Assembly (NCBI GenBank): GCA_041874725.1
Contig: CP097466.1
Location: 5,704,001 to 5,768,000, forward strand
Direction of reading: 5' to 3'
Length of the DNA: 64,000 bases
Origin: Duganella sp. BuS-21
GTDB lineage: Bacteria; Pseudomonadota; Gammaproteobacteria; Burkholderiales; Burkholderiaceae_D
This document shows, one piece after another, positions 16,424 through 25,350 of the stretch. Below the pieces are notes generated by a model. That model did no database searches, was not told where the DNA came from, and saw nothing but the letters and a program-made list of their open reading frames with translations. Position 1 is the first letter of the stretch. Every line of letters begins with the position of its first letter. The position numbers were made by a program, and so were the translations under genes.

Positions 16424-19400
16424 ACTCGACCGCGACTTCCCTGGCGCCCAGCACCTGCTCGAGCGCCAGTTGCAGCTGGTCCGACGGCGCCACCCGCCAG
16501 CCTTCGCCGAACTGCAGCACGCAGCTGACCCCTTGCGGCGTTACGCGCGCCGAGACCGGCAGGCCGTCGGCCTGGCGGTGCGGCGCCAATACTTCCGCCA
16601 CCTTCTTGGCATCGACCGTGGTCGGCAGCGCCATGATCAGCTGCTTGCCGTGCTTGACGCGCGAGCTGATGATGTCGAACACCTTCTCCGCCGAAATCCG
16701 CAGCCCACCCGAGAAGCGGTCCTCGGACACCTTGCCGATCACCGCCAGGAACTCGTCTTCCTTGAACATGTGCTTGTGCTCTTCGAACACCTCGGCATAC
16801 ACGGTCACTTCCACCACCGCACTTTTGTCGTCCAGCGTGACGATCAGAATCTTGCCGCGCTGGGTCATCTGCGGACGGATACCGGTGATCACGCCGCACA
16901 GCATGCGCGGATCGCGCGACGGTTCCAGGTCGGCCAGCTTGGTGCGCGAGAAGCGCCGCGCTTCCGGCGCAAACGAGTCGAACATGTGGCCGGACAGGTA
17001 GAAGCCGAGCGCGATCTTTTCTTCCGCCAGCTTCTGGCGGTCGGTGAACGGCGTCGCCTTCACATAATCCGGCGGCGGTTCCAGATCGCTGTCGTCGCCG
17101 CCGAACAGGCTGACCTGGTTGGCCGACTTGGCCTGCTGGTCGGCGTATTCCATGGCGAAGCTGACCGAAGCCAACAGGATCGCGCGGTCGATATTCAGGC
17201 AATCAAAGGCGCCGGCGCGGATCAGCGATTCGATGGTACGGCGGTTGATCTGCTTCTTGTCCACCCGCTTGCAGAAATCAAACAGGCTGATGAACGGGCC
17301 GTCGGCGGTGCGCGCGGCAATGATGGCTTCGATCGCGTTCTGCCCCGCGCCCTTGCAGGCGCCCAGGCCGTAGCGGATCTGCGTGACCTTCTTGCCGGTG
17401 ACCGACGGCGGCGGGCCGTCCGGCATGAAGCGGAAGTCGGACTGGTTGATGTCCGGCGGCAGGATGGTCAGGCCGCAGATGTCGATCGCATCCTCGACCA
17501 GGATCTTGACCTTCTCGGTGTCCTCCATGGCCAGCGACATATTGGCCGCCATGAACGCGGCCGGATGGTGGGCCTTCAGGTAGGCCGTGTGGTACGACAG
17601 CAGCGCGTAGGCGGCGGCGTGCGACTTGTTGAAGCCGTAGCCCGCGAACTTTTCCATCAAATCGAAAATCTCGTCGGCTTTCTGCGCACTCAGGCCGTCC
17701 TTGGCGGCGCCGGCGCGGAAGATCTCGCGGTGCTCGGCCATCTCTTCGGCTTTTTTCTTACCCATCGCGCGGCGCAACATGTCGGCGCCGCCCAGCGAGT
17801 AGCCGCCGACAATCTGCGCCATCTGCATCACCTGCTCCTGATACACCATGATGCCGTAGGTTTCGGACAGAATCGATTCGGTGCGCGGATCGGGATAGTC
17901 GAACTTTTCGCCGTGCTTGCGCTTGCAGAAGTCCGGGATCAGGTCCATCGGGCCCGGACGGTACAGCGCCACCAGCGCGATGATGTCCTCGAAGCGGTCG
18001 GGACGCGCATCCTTCAACATGCCCTGCATGCCGCGCGACTCCAGCTGGAACACGGCCACGGTCTTGGCCTTGGTCAGCAGATCGTAAGAGGCACGGTCAT
18101 CCAGCCGAAGCTTGGCCAGGTCGAAGTCTTTTTCCTCCGGATCGAGGGCCTTGATGTAGCGTACCGCGCGGTCCAGGATGGTCAGGGTGGTCAGACCCAA
18201 GAAGTCGAACTTCACCAGGCCAACGGCTTCAACGTCGTCCTTGTCGTACTGCGACACCACGCCGCCGTCGCCGCCCTGGGTGTACAGCGGGCAGAAGTCG
18301 GTCAGCTTGCCCGGCGCGATCAAGACGCCACCGGCGTGCATGCCGATGTTGCGGGTGATGCCTTCGACTTGCTGCGCCAGGTCCAGCAGCTGCGCCACTT
18401 CTTCCTCGTTCTGCTGGCGCTCTTTCAGCATCGGCTCTTCTTCGATCGCCTCGGCGATCGACACCGGCTTGCCCGGCTTGAACGGAATCAGCTTGGAGAC
18501 GCCGTCGCAGAAGTTGTAGCCGAAGTCCATCACGCGGCCGACGTCGCGGATCGCGCCTTTCGCCGCCATGGTACCGAAGGTGGCGATCTGCGATACCGCG
18601 TCGCGGCCGTACAGGTCCTTCACGTGCTGGATCACCAGCTCGCGTTTTTCCTGGCAGAAGTCAATATCGAAGTCGGGCATCGAGACCCGTTCCGGGTTCA
18701 GGAAACGTTCGAACAGCAGGTTGTATTTGAGCGGATCGAGGTCGGTGATCTTCAGCGCATACGCCACCAGCGAGCCGGCGCCCGAGCCTCGGCCGGGGCC
18801 GATCGGCACGTCGTTGTTCTTGCCCCACTGGATGAACTCGGCCACGATCAGGAAGTAGCCGGGGAACTTCATGTTGATGATGGTGTTGTTCTCGAACTCC
18901 AGGCGCTCTTCGTAGCGCTGGCGGTTGGCCTCGCGTTTGACCGGGTCCGGGTAGAGCTGCTCCAGGCGCTCTTCCAGGCCCTTGCGGGTCTCGGCGCGCA
19001 GGAATTCGTCGATGGTCATGCCCGGCGTCGGGAAGTTCGGCAACTGCGGCTTGCCCAGCACCAGTGTCAGGTTGCAGCGCTTGGCGATTTCCACCGAATT
19101 CTGCAGCGCGGCCGGCAGGTCGTGGAACAGCTGGCCCATCTCGGCCTGCGTCAGGAAGCGCATCTGCTCGTTGAACTTGCGCACGCGCTTGGCGTTGGCC
19201 AGCATCTCGCCTTCGGCGATACAGATGCGCGCCTCGTGGGCGATGAATTCGTCCTTGGAGATGAACTGCACCGGATGGGTCGCCACCACGGGCAGGCCCA
19301 GCTTGGCGGCCAGCGCCACCGAATGGCGCACCTGGGTTTCCTGGTTGGCCTGGCCGGCGCGCTGGATCTCAATGTAGAAGTGACCGGGGAACAGGGCGGC

Positions 19401-19961
19401 CCACTTTTGCGCGTTGGCTTCGGCCAGCGCCGGGTTGCCGTTTTCGATGGCGGTGCCGATGTCGCCGAAATGGGCGCCGGACAGCACGATCAGACCGTTG
19501 GCCGGATTATCGTCGGGCAGCAGCGCATAGCTTTTGGTGGTCAGCTCGGCCAGCCACTCGGTGCGGATCTCGGCGCGGCCCTTGTACTGGTTGGTGAGCC
19601 AGGCTTGCGACAGTAGCTCGCACAGCTGCAGGTAGCCCATGCGGTTCTTCGCCAGCAGCATCAGGCGCGACGGCTTCTCGCGGTTGTCGTCATTGGTGAT
19701 CCACACATCGACGCCCACCACCGGCTTGATGCCCTTGCCGCGCGCGGCCTTGTAGAACTTGACCATGCCGAACATATTGCCGAGGTCGGTCACGGCCAGC
19801 GCGCCCTGCTGGTCCTTGGCGGCCTGCTTGACCAGATCGTCGATGCGCACCAGGCCGTCGACGATGGAGTATTCCGAATGCACGCGCAAATGGACGAAAG
19901 ACGGTCCCGCCGGGACAACGGCCGTGCCGCTCATTTCTTGTTCGTTTGCTACGATGTTCAT
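16419..19961 (-). CDS. dnaE: DNA polymerase III subunit alpha
   Basis: This is the replicative polymerase catalytic subunit, 1180 residues from the ATG at 19961; an ATG at 19934 also fits the family N-terminus. The PHP domain begins at 'FVHLRVHSEYSIVDGL'. The polymerase active-site acidic residues are visible in PDFDIDF (about residues 427-433) and in 'VKFDFLGLTTL' (about residue 584). Helix-hairpin-helix and OB-fold regions follow, and a beta-clamp-binding motif 'QVSLFGG' lies near residue 949. Full length matches the E. coli type DnaE. The stop codon lies in the last unit of the repeat array. Downstream ends are convergent with the small gene at 15714. Confidence 0.97.
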   Translation of the reverse strand: MNIVANEQEMSGTAVVPAGPSFVHLRVHSEYSIVDGLVRIDDLVKQAAKDQQGALAVTDLGNMFGMVKFYKAARGKGIKPVVGVDVWITNDDNREKPSRLMLLAKNRMGYLQLCELLSQAWLTNQYKGRAEIRTEWLAELTTKSYALLPDDNPANGLIVLSGAHFGDIGTAIENGNPALAEANAQKWAALFPGHFYIEIQRAGQANQETQVRHSVALAAKLGLPVVATHPVQFISKDEFIAHEARICIAEGEMLANAKRVRKFNEQMRFLTQAEMGQLFHDLPAALQNSVEIAKRCNLTLVLGKPQLPNFPTPGMTIDEFLRAETRKGLEERLEQLYPDPVKREANRQRYEERLEFENNTIINMKFPGYFLIVAEFIQWGKNNDVPIGPGRGSGAGSLVAYALKITDLDPLKYNLLFERFLNPERVSMPDFDIDFCQEKRELVIQHVKDLYGRDAVSQIATFGTMAAKGAIRDVGRVMDFGYNFCDGVSKLIPFKPGKPVSIAEAIEEEPMLKERQQNEEEVAQLLDLAQQVEGITRNIGMHAGGVLIAPGKLTDFCPLYTQGGDGGVVSQYDKDDVEAVGLVKFDFLGLTTLTILDRAVRYIKALDPEEKDFDLAKLRLDDRASYDLLTKAKTVAVFQLESRGMQGMLKDARPDRFEDIIALVALYRPGPMDLIPDFCKRKHGEKFDYPDPRTESILSETYGIMVYQEQVMQMAQIVGGYSLGGADMLRRAMGKKKAEEMAEHREIFRAGAAKDGLSAQKADEIFDLMEKFAGYGFNKSHAAAYALLSYHTAYLKAHHPAAFMAANMSLAMEDTEKVKILVEDAIDICGLTILPPDINQSDFRFMPDGPPPSVTGKKVTQIRYGLGACKGAGQNAIEAIIAARTADGPFISLFDFCKRVDKKQINRRTIESLIRAGAFDCLNIDRAILLASVSFAMEYADQQAKSANQVSLFGGDDSDLEPPPDYVKATPFTDRQKLAEEKIALGFYLSGHMFDSFAPEARRFSRTKLADLEPSRDPRMLCGVITGIRPQMTQRGKILIVTLDDKSAVVEVTVYAEVFEEHKHMFKEDEFLAVIGKVSEDRFSGGLRISAEKVFDIISSRVKHGKQLIMALPTTVDAKKVAEVLAPHRQADGLPVSARVTPQGVSCVLQFGEGWRVAPSDQLQLALEQVLGAREVAVEY

Positions 19962-20056
19962 AGGTGGGTTCAATGCGGATTCAATAACCCCCTATTTTAC
20001 CGCGCATGAGCGCTCAGGACTACGCAAAGACGGCGCCGCCCGGTGCGCGAGCAGCG

Positions 20057-20269
20057 CTAGCGCAGATAATCCGCACTCAGCGCGCTGGTGATGGCATGCC
20101 GGCGCTCGCCCACCAGCAAACCATTCGCAACCTCGATCGACCAGATGGCGGGCACCCGAGCGGCCGTGCCTTGCAAAGCCTGCAATACTCGATCGGCGCA
20201 GTCCCGCTCGCTTGGCACTTGCCGCGCGAACGCCCAAGCCAGCGCCATGGAGGCATCGAGGACAAGCAT
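20057..20269 (-). pseudogene. Truncated PIN-domain (VapC-like) toxin gene
   Basis: The frame starts at an ATG that overlaps the antitoxin stop (TAATG). It encodes only 70 residues: 'MLVLDASMALAWAF', a central helix and 'VPAIWSIEVANGLLVGERRHAI'. These are the N-terminal half of a PIN-domain RNase, including the first Asp and the Glu of the active site. VapC toxins are usually about 125-140 residues, and the C-terminal acidic residues are absent. After the stop no frame resumes the family sequence before dnaE. It is therefore most likely an inactive remnant beside an intact antitoxin gene. Confidence 0.75.
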
Positions 20270-20511
20270 TAGCGCCTGCCTTCCGCGATCCACTCCAGCA
20301 CTTGCTGCCCGGTCACGCCTTCAATTTTATGAAAACTACGCATCGCCTCGACTGCGGTCTGCGAACTCCCGACTGGAGCGCTGCCAAACGGTACCAGGTC
20401 GGCGACCGGCTCCCCGCGCACGGTAATCGTATAACGTTGCCCTAGGCGCAGCTCGCGCAGCAATTCGGATAATTTGGCCTTGGCGTCAAACGCTCCAATT
20501 TCTTTATGCAT
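20269..20511 (-). CDS. Phd/YefM-type antitoxin
   Basis: The 80-residue protein has the classic PhdYeFM N-terminus 'KEIGAFDAKAKLSELLRELRLGQRYTITVRGEPVADLVPFG', a dimeric DNA-binding fold, followed by a short variable C-terminal tail that normally wraps the toxin. The stop overlaps the start of the truncated PIN gene, the usual toxin-antitoxin coupling. Autoregulation of its own promoter is expected from the family. The retained antitoxin may now act only as a DNA-binding protein. Confidence 0.82.
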   Translation of the reverse strand: MHKEIGAFDAKAKLSELLRELRLGQRYTITVRGEPVADLVPFGSAPVGSSQTAVEAMRSFHKIEGVTGQQVLEWIAEGRR

Positions 20512-20603
20512 GGCAAGCTCTGATCTGGTTCACAAGCTAGTTCGATTCTACGCCGTATAAGCTTTATAATGTGGCCTTTCCCCGTTTTTGATCATTTACC
20601 ACC

Positions 20604-21494
20604 ATGTCCGCTAATACTGCTTTACAAGCTGAAGCGCATGCTGGCGCCATTGCCGCCGCTGCCGCTCACGTCAACATCGCCGCCTACAAGTTCGTCACCT
20701 TCGACGACACCGAGGCGATGCGTCCCCAGTACCAGGAAATCTGCGCCCGCCTGGGCCTGAAAGGCACCATCCTGCTGACGCCGGAGGGCATCAATATGTT
20801 CCTGTCCGGCCCGCGCGGCCATATCGACGAATTCATGGCCTGGGTCCGCAGCGACGCCCGCTTCGCCGACCTGGAAGTGAAGGAAAGCCTGTCGAACGAG
20901 CAGTCGCACAAGCGCATGCTGGTCAAGATCAAAAAAGAAATCATCACCATGCGCATGCCGCTGATCAAGCCGGAAGAAGGCCGCGCACCGTTCGTCGACG
21001 CCGCCACGCTCAAGCGCTGGCTCGACAACGGCGTCGACGACCACGGCAAGCCGGTGGTGATGGTCGACACCCGCAACGATTTCGAAGTGGACGTCGGCAC
21101 CTTCGACCACACGGTCGACTACCGCATCAAGAAGTTCACCGAGTTCCCGGAAGTGATCGCCGCGCACAAGGACGATTTTGAAGGCAAGACCGTGGTCACC
21201 TTCTGCACCGGCGGCATCCGCTGCGAAAAAGCCGCGATCCACATGCAGAACATCGGCTACGACAATGTCTACCAGCTTGAAGGCGGCATCCTCAAATACT
21301 TCGAGGAAGTCGGCGGCGCCCACTACACCGGCGACTGCTTCGTGTTCGACTACCGTACCGCGCTCAATCCGAAACTGGAACCGACCGAGACCGTGCAATG
21401 CTTCGTCTGCCGCGCCGTGGTCACCCCGCGCCAGCAACTGGCGCCGGAGTATGTGTACGAGCAGTCCTGCCCGCAGTGCTTTAAGCCCGATTAA
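20604..21494 (+). CDS. trhO: tRNA uridine(34) hydroxylase / rhodanese-family protein TrhO
   Basis: The 296-residue protein matches the UPF0176/YceA family, now known as TrhO, which hydroxylates uridine 34 of certain tRNAs (first step of ho5U formation, oxygen dependent). An N-terminal acylphosphatase-like domain contains '[20 protein letters not shown]'. The rhodanese domain follows with '[17 protein letters not shown]' and the catalytic loop CTGGIRC (Cys about residues 201 and 207). The C-terminal Cys-rich segment has 'CFVCRAVV' and 'CPQC'. The gene is convergent with the acyltransferase, and the two stop codons overlap within TTAA. Confidence 0.92.
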   Translation: MSANTALQAEAHAGAIAAAAAHVNIAAYKFVTFDDTEAMRPQYQEICARLGLKGTILLTPEGINMFLSGPRGHIDEFMAWVRSDARFADLEVKESLSNEQSHKRMLVKIKKEIITMRMPLIKPEEGRAPFVDAATLKRWLDNGVDDHGKPVVMVDTRNDFEVDVGTFDHTVDYRIKKFTEFPEVIAAHKDDFEGKTVVTFCTGGIRCEKAAIHMQNIGYDNVYQLEGGILKYFEEVGGAHYTGDCFVFDYRTALNPKLEPTETVQCFVCRAVVTPRQQLAPEYVYEQSCPQCFKPD

Positions 21495-22594
21495 ACGGCA
21501 TCACCCTTGCGGTCTGCGCCGTAGTTGCGGCGCAGACGCAGGAACGGTTCTTCAATGGTGGCGTAGCTCAGCGTCGCCAATCCCCACACCAGGCCATACA
21601 CGATCAGCGTCGCCAGACCGGCATCGATGCGCACGTGGCCGGTGATCACCGGCAGCGTCGGCTGCAACTGGCCCACCATATTAATCACCATCATGTGCAG
21701 CAGGTAGAACGAGAAGCTGATCTTGCCGCCATGGCACAGCAGCCGTTCCAGCCAGTCCGGCAGCTTGCGCTCCCACGCCACCCAGGCCACGATCAGCACC
21801 GCCCAGCCGGCGCTTTCCAGCATCGACCAGTAGATCCAGAAAGTCGAATGCGGCACCGCGTTGAAGCGCGCCACGTGCGCCTGCAGGGCGCTGTTGCCCA
21901 CCACCAGCAGCAAGGCCAGCGGCAACAGCCAGCCAGCGTGGCGTCTCAGGGCCGGCCCGGCTTGCTGGAACAGCAGGCCGGCCAGCATGCCGATCAGGAA
22001 CTGGTCGAAGCGGCCGACGAAAGTGCTGAAGTACATCAGCGTGCTGTTCGGGTTGACCGCAAACGAGGCCAGCTTGAAGAAAGCCATCAGCGCCAGCAGG
22101 CTGACCAGGTAGCGCGGACCACGCTCGATGGCAAAGCGCGCCAGGAACGGGAACACCATGTAGAACAGGAATTCGAGCGAGATGCACCAGGCCGCGCCGG
22201 TAATCGGATTGCTGGAGGTGGGCGCCATGCCCAGGTTGCTCACCAGCAGATACAGTATGTCCTGCGGCACGAACTTGTCGCGCCCGATCGAGGTGGCCAG
22301 CAGGAACACCGTGAAGTACAGCGGGAAGATGCGCAGGATGCGGTTGCGCAGGAATTCGCCATAGGCCAGCGGCCCTTGGTGCAGCGCGATGCGCATGAAC
22401 AGGAAACCAGACAAGGTGAAGAACAGGCCGACGCCGGTGTGGCCTTCCGTGATCAGCCCCAGCCACAGGTGCTCCACCGGCACACCGCCGTGGCCACGGT
22501 ATTCAAGGTAGGCGTGGAACAGGAAAACCAGGGTGGCCGCCAGCCAGCGCAACTGGTCGATACGTGGATTGTACGGAAGATTGAGTGATTTCAT
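21491..22594 (-). CDS. Acyltransferase 3 family membrane protein
   Basis: The 367-residue protein has about ten membrane segments and the Acyl_transf_3 N-terminus '[22 protein letters not shown]', with the conserved His in the first segment, followed by '[21 protein letters not shown]' and an Arg-bearing loop. Members O-acylate extracytoplasmic glycans or lipids using a cytoplasmic acyl donor. It lies downstream of the type I secretion operon on the same strand, 60 bases after the outer-membrane component, so it may be co-transcribed and act on surface glycan. No SGNH domain is attached. Confidence 0.85.
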   Translation of the reverse strand: MKSLNLPYNPRIDQLRWLAATLVFLFHAYLEYRGHGGVPVEHLWLGLITEGHTGVGLFFTLSGFLFMRIALHQGPLAYGEFLRNRILRIFPLYFTVFLLATSIGRDKFVPQDILYLLVSNLGMAPTSSNPITGAAWCISLEFLFYMVFPFLARFAIERGPRYLVSLLALMAFFKLASFAVNPNSTLMYFSTFVGRFDQFLIGMLAGLLFQQAGPALRRHAGWLLPLALLLVVGNSALQAHVARFNAVPHSTFWIYWSMLESAGWAVLIVAWVAWERKLPDWLERLLCHGGKISFSFYLLHMMVINMVGQLQPTLPVITGHVRIDAGLATLIVYGLVWGLATLSYATIEEPFLRLRRNYGADRKGDAV

Positions 22595-22654
22595 CCCCGA
22601 AGTATGAGGTCAGGGCGGCGGCCGTGCAACTTTTTGCCACCACCCCTGTCTCAT

Positions 22655-23983
22655 TTAACGGAAGTACGGCGCCATTTCGCGCACATCGTCGGCCGACAGC
22701 GTGCCCACCGCCGCGCGCATGCGCAAGGTGTTCAACAAGTAGTTATAGCGCGCCTGCGCCAGGTCGCGCTTGGCGCCAAACAATTGCTGCTTGGCGTTCA
22801 GCACATCGAGGTTGATGCGCACGCCGCCGCTCACGCTTTTCTCGGTGGCTTTGATCAGTAGCTCGGACGAGGCGACCGACTTGAGCAGCGCATCGATGCG
22901 CGCACCGCTGCTCATCAAAGCATCGTAGTCCTTGCGTAGCTCCAGCAGCACCTTATTGGTTTCGGCGTCCAGCTCGTACCTGGCCTTTTCCTTGTTGGCC
23001 GCCGCCTGGCGGCTCTGGGCATTGACCGCACCGCCCGAATACAGCGGAATGTTAATCTGCACGCCCAGGCTGCGCACCACCGATTCCTGGTTGATGGTCT
23101 GGATCGAGTCGGACGCATTGCGGGCGTACACGGCGACGAAGTCGACCCGCGGCGCATGGCCAGAGCGCGCCTTGTTGACTTCCTGGCGGGCGATCTCCAC
23201 ACCGGCGGTCAAGGCCTTGAGGTCCGGATTGCGTTCCACCGCAATGTTTTTCCACGCCTCAAAGCTGACGGTATCGGCCGGGCGTAAGCGAAATTCCGGG
23301 TTCAGACCATCCAGCACGCCGGGGTCGGTGCCGATCACGCTGGCCAGCGTGTCGCGCGCGCCTATCAGCGCATCCTTGGCTTCCAGCACGGCCGCTTCGG
23401 CGGCATCCAGGCGGGCCTGGGTTTCCAGCATGTCTGTGGCGGTGCCCTCACCGCCCTTAAATAGGCGGTCGTTGACCTTGCGCTGCTCGGCCAGCGTGTC
23501 GCGCTGCGACTCGGCCAGTTGCACCAGGTCGCCTTTGAACAACACATCCAGATAGGCGTTCACCACGCGCACAATTACTTCCTGCTGCTGGCTCTCGAAC
23601 TGGGCGGCGGCGTACTCGCTTTGCGCCGCGCCCTGCTTGTAGCGCGCCCAGCCGTCCAGGTTCAGCAAGGGCTGGCGCAGCTGCACATTGGCCGAGCGGC
23701 TGATGTAGTCGCTGGCGCGTGGCTTGAAGCCGGCATCGGTAATCGTAGTGCGGTTTTGGCTGCCATTGAAGCTGCCGGAGATGCTTGGCAGCAGATTGGA
23801 GCGCCCAAGGATCCGGTTTTCCTTGCCCGCCTCACCGGCATAAAACGCCGAGCGATATTGCGGATCGTTCTGCAGCGCCGCCTGATAGGCATCCATCAGG
23901 CCCAGCGCGGCAGCATTACCGCCGTGCAGTGCCAGACCCAGCGCGACAAGAGCGGCCAAGCGGCTCTGTTTAAATAAGACCAC
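22655..23983 (-). CDS. TolC-family outer-membrane channel of a type I secretion system
   Basis: A GTG at 23983 sits seven bases after GGAGG and two bases past the adaptor stop, so I use it as the start (442 residues). A signal peptide (about residues 1-25, ending near 'HGGNAAALG') leads into the TolC repeat: 'LMDAYQAALQNDPQYRSA', long helices, and 'SVSGGVRINLDVLNAKQQLFGAKRDLAQARYNYLLNTLRMRAAVGTL'. The family forms the trimeric outer-membrane exit duct. It is third in an ABC-HlyD-TolC operon, as in Erwinia prtDEF and Pseudomonas aprDEF. Confidence 0.92.
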   Translation of the reverse strand: MVLFKQSRLAALVALGLALHGGNAAALGLMDAYQAALQNDPQYRSAFYAGEAGKENRILGRSNLLPSISGSFNGSQNRTTITDAGFKPRASDYISRSANVQLRQPLLNLDGWARYKQGAAQSEYAAAQFESQQQEVIVRVVNAYLDVLFKGDLVQLAESQRDTLAEQRKVNDRLFKGGEGTATDMLETQARLDAAEAAVLEAKDALIGARDTLASVIGTDPGVLDGLNPEFRLRPADTVSFEAWKNIAVERNPDLKALTAGVEIARQEVNKARSGHAPRVDFVAVYARNASDSIQTINQESVVRSLGVQINIPLYSGGAVNAQSRQAAANKEKARYELDAETNKVLLELRKDYDALMSSGARIDALLKSVASSELLIKATEKSVSGGVRINLDVLNAKQQLFGAKRDLAQARYNYLLNTLRMRAAVGTLSADDVREMAPYFR

Positions 23984-23985
23984 GT

Positions 23986-25347
23986 TCAATCCTCCGACAG
24001 GGCAGACTTGGAACGGTCGAACACCGGTTTGAGCAGGTAGCTCATCATGGTGCGCTCGCCGGTCTTGACGAACAGTTCCACCGGCATGCCGGGCACGATG
24101 TCCAGCTTCTTGGTCTGAATCAGCTTCAGGCCTTCAGCCGATACCTTGGCACGCACCTTGTAGTAGGCCGCGCCGGTTTTCTCATCCACCGTGCGGTCCG
24201 CCGCGATGGTGGTCAAAGTGCCGGGAATATGCGGCGTGCGGTTGGTGTTAAACGCGGAGAACACCAGATCCACCGGTTCGCCTTCACGCACACGGTCCAC
24301 CAGGTTGACCGGCAACTGGCCTTCGACCGCCAATGCATCGTCGGTCGGCACGATGTCCATCAGCCTGGCGCCGGCGCCGACCACGCCGCCTTTGGTGAAG
24401 ACGGTACTGCCGACCACCACGCCGTCAACTGGCGATTTGACTTCAACATTGCCCGTTTCGAAGGACTGGGCAACGATACGACTTTGCAGCGCCTCGGCTT
24501 CCTTCTGCACATCGGACAGCTGGGAACGCACCTCCTTCTGGTACTCTTGGCCACGCTGGGTCATGCGCAACTTGAGTTCGGCCATCTGGCGGCGAGCCCT
24601 GGCGATATTGCCGATGTCTTCCGAAATGGCACCGTTCACTTGCGCATAGGTGCGCTCCAGGTCCAGCAGGCGCGCGCGCGGGATATAGCCATCCTTGGCC
24701 AGCTCACGGTTGTTTTCCAGCTGCTCCTTCAGGATTGCCTGCTGCTGTTTCTTCGCCTCGCGCGACTCTTCCAGGCCGTCGGCCTGCGCACTCAGGCCAG
24801 CGATGTTTTCCCGGGCACCCGCCAATTCGCTTTGTAGCGCCATCTGGCGCGCCTGCAGCAACTGGTTTTGCAGGGCAATCGTATCCTGCACGCGCGGCTC
24901 ATCCTTGTACTGTTTCAGCTCTTCAGGGAAGGTCAGCGCCGATTGGCCTTTGAGTTCGGCGTGCAGGCGGGCTTGCGCAGCACGGGCCACGAAATACTGG
25001 CCGAGCGATACTTGCTCGGCCGATTTGACCACCACGTCGTTCATGCGCAACAGCACCTGGCCGGCCTTGACCACGTCGCCGTCATGCACCAGGATGTCCT
25101 GCACCGTGCCGATCTGCGGATACTGGATGGTCTTGCGGTTGCTTTCCTTGACCACCACGCCTTGCATCGGCACGCCCTTGTCCAGCGGCGCGAAGGAGGC
25201 CCACACCAGGAAACCGATCACGCCGACCAGCACGATCACCCAGCCGAGGCGCGCATAGTTGCCCGGCTCGGTTTCCACCGTCAACGGCGTCACATCATGG
25301 GAAACGACCTCGGTCGCTGGTTCAGATTTGAATTTCGTCAGTTTCAT
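23986..25347 (-). CDS. HlyD/PrtE-family periplasmic adaptor of a type I secretion system
   Basis: The 453-residue protein has one N-terminal membrane segment (about residues 33-53), then a lipoyl/barrel half motif 'GVVVKESNRKTIQYPQIGTVQDILVHDGDVVKAGQVLLRM', a long coiled-coil hairpin (about residues 110-290) and the second half 'VEVKSPVDGVVVGSTVFTKGGVV', ending with a beta-barrel domain. This is the membrane fusion protein that links the ABC transporter to the TolC duct. It has an AGGAGT ribosome site, lies 3 bases after the ABC gene and 2 bases before the TolC gene, and is clearly in one operon with both. Confidence 0.93.
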   Translation of the reverse strand: MKLTKFKSEPATEVVSHDVTPLTVETEPGNYARLGWVIVLVGVIGFLVWASFAPLDKGVPMQGVVVKESNRKTIQYPQIGTVQDILVHDGDVVKAGQVLLRMNDVVVKSAEQVSLGQYFVARAAQARLHAELKGQSALTFPEELKQYKDEPRVQDTIALQNQLLQARQMALQSELAGARENIAGLSAQADGLEESREAKKQQQAILKEQLENNRELAKDGYIPRARLLDLERTYAQVNGAISEDIGNIARARRQMAELKLRMTQRGQEYQKEVRSQLSDVQKEAEALQSRIVAQSFETGNVEVKSPVDGVVVGSTVFTKGGVVGAGARLMDIVPTDDALAVEGQLPVNLVDRVREGEPVDLVFSAFNTNRTPHIPGTLTTIAADRTVDEKTGAAYYKVRAKVSAEGLKLIQTKKLDIVPGMPVELFVKTGERTMMSYLLKPVFDRSKSALSED

Positions 25348-25350
25348 CGA

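Noticed and set aside
16416..19616. A 1066-codon open frame on the plus strand opposite dnaE
   Set aside because: It is an antisense shadow of a GC-rich gene: His/Arg/Gln-rich, no family pattern, no ribosome site, while the minus strand encodes a complete DnaE.
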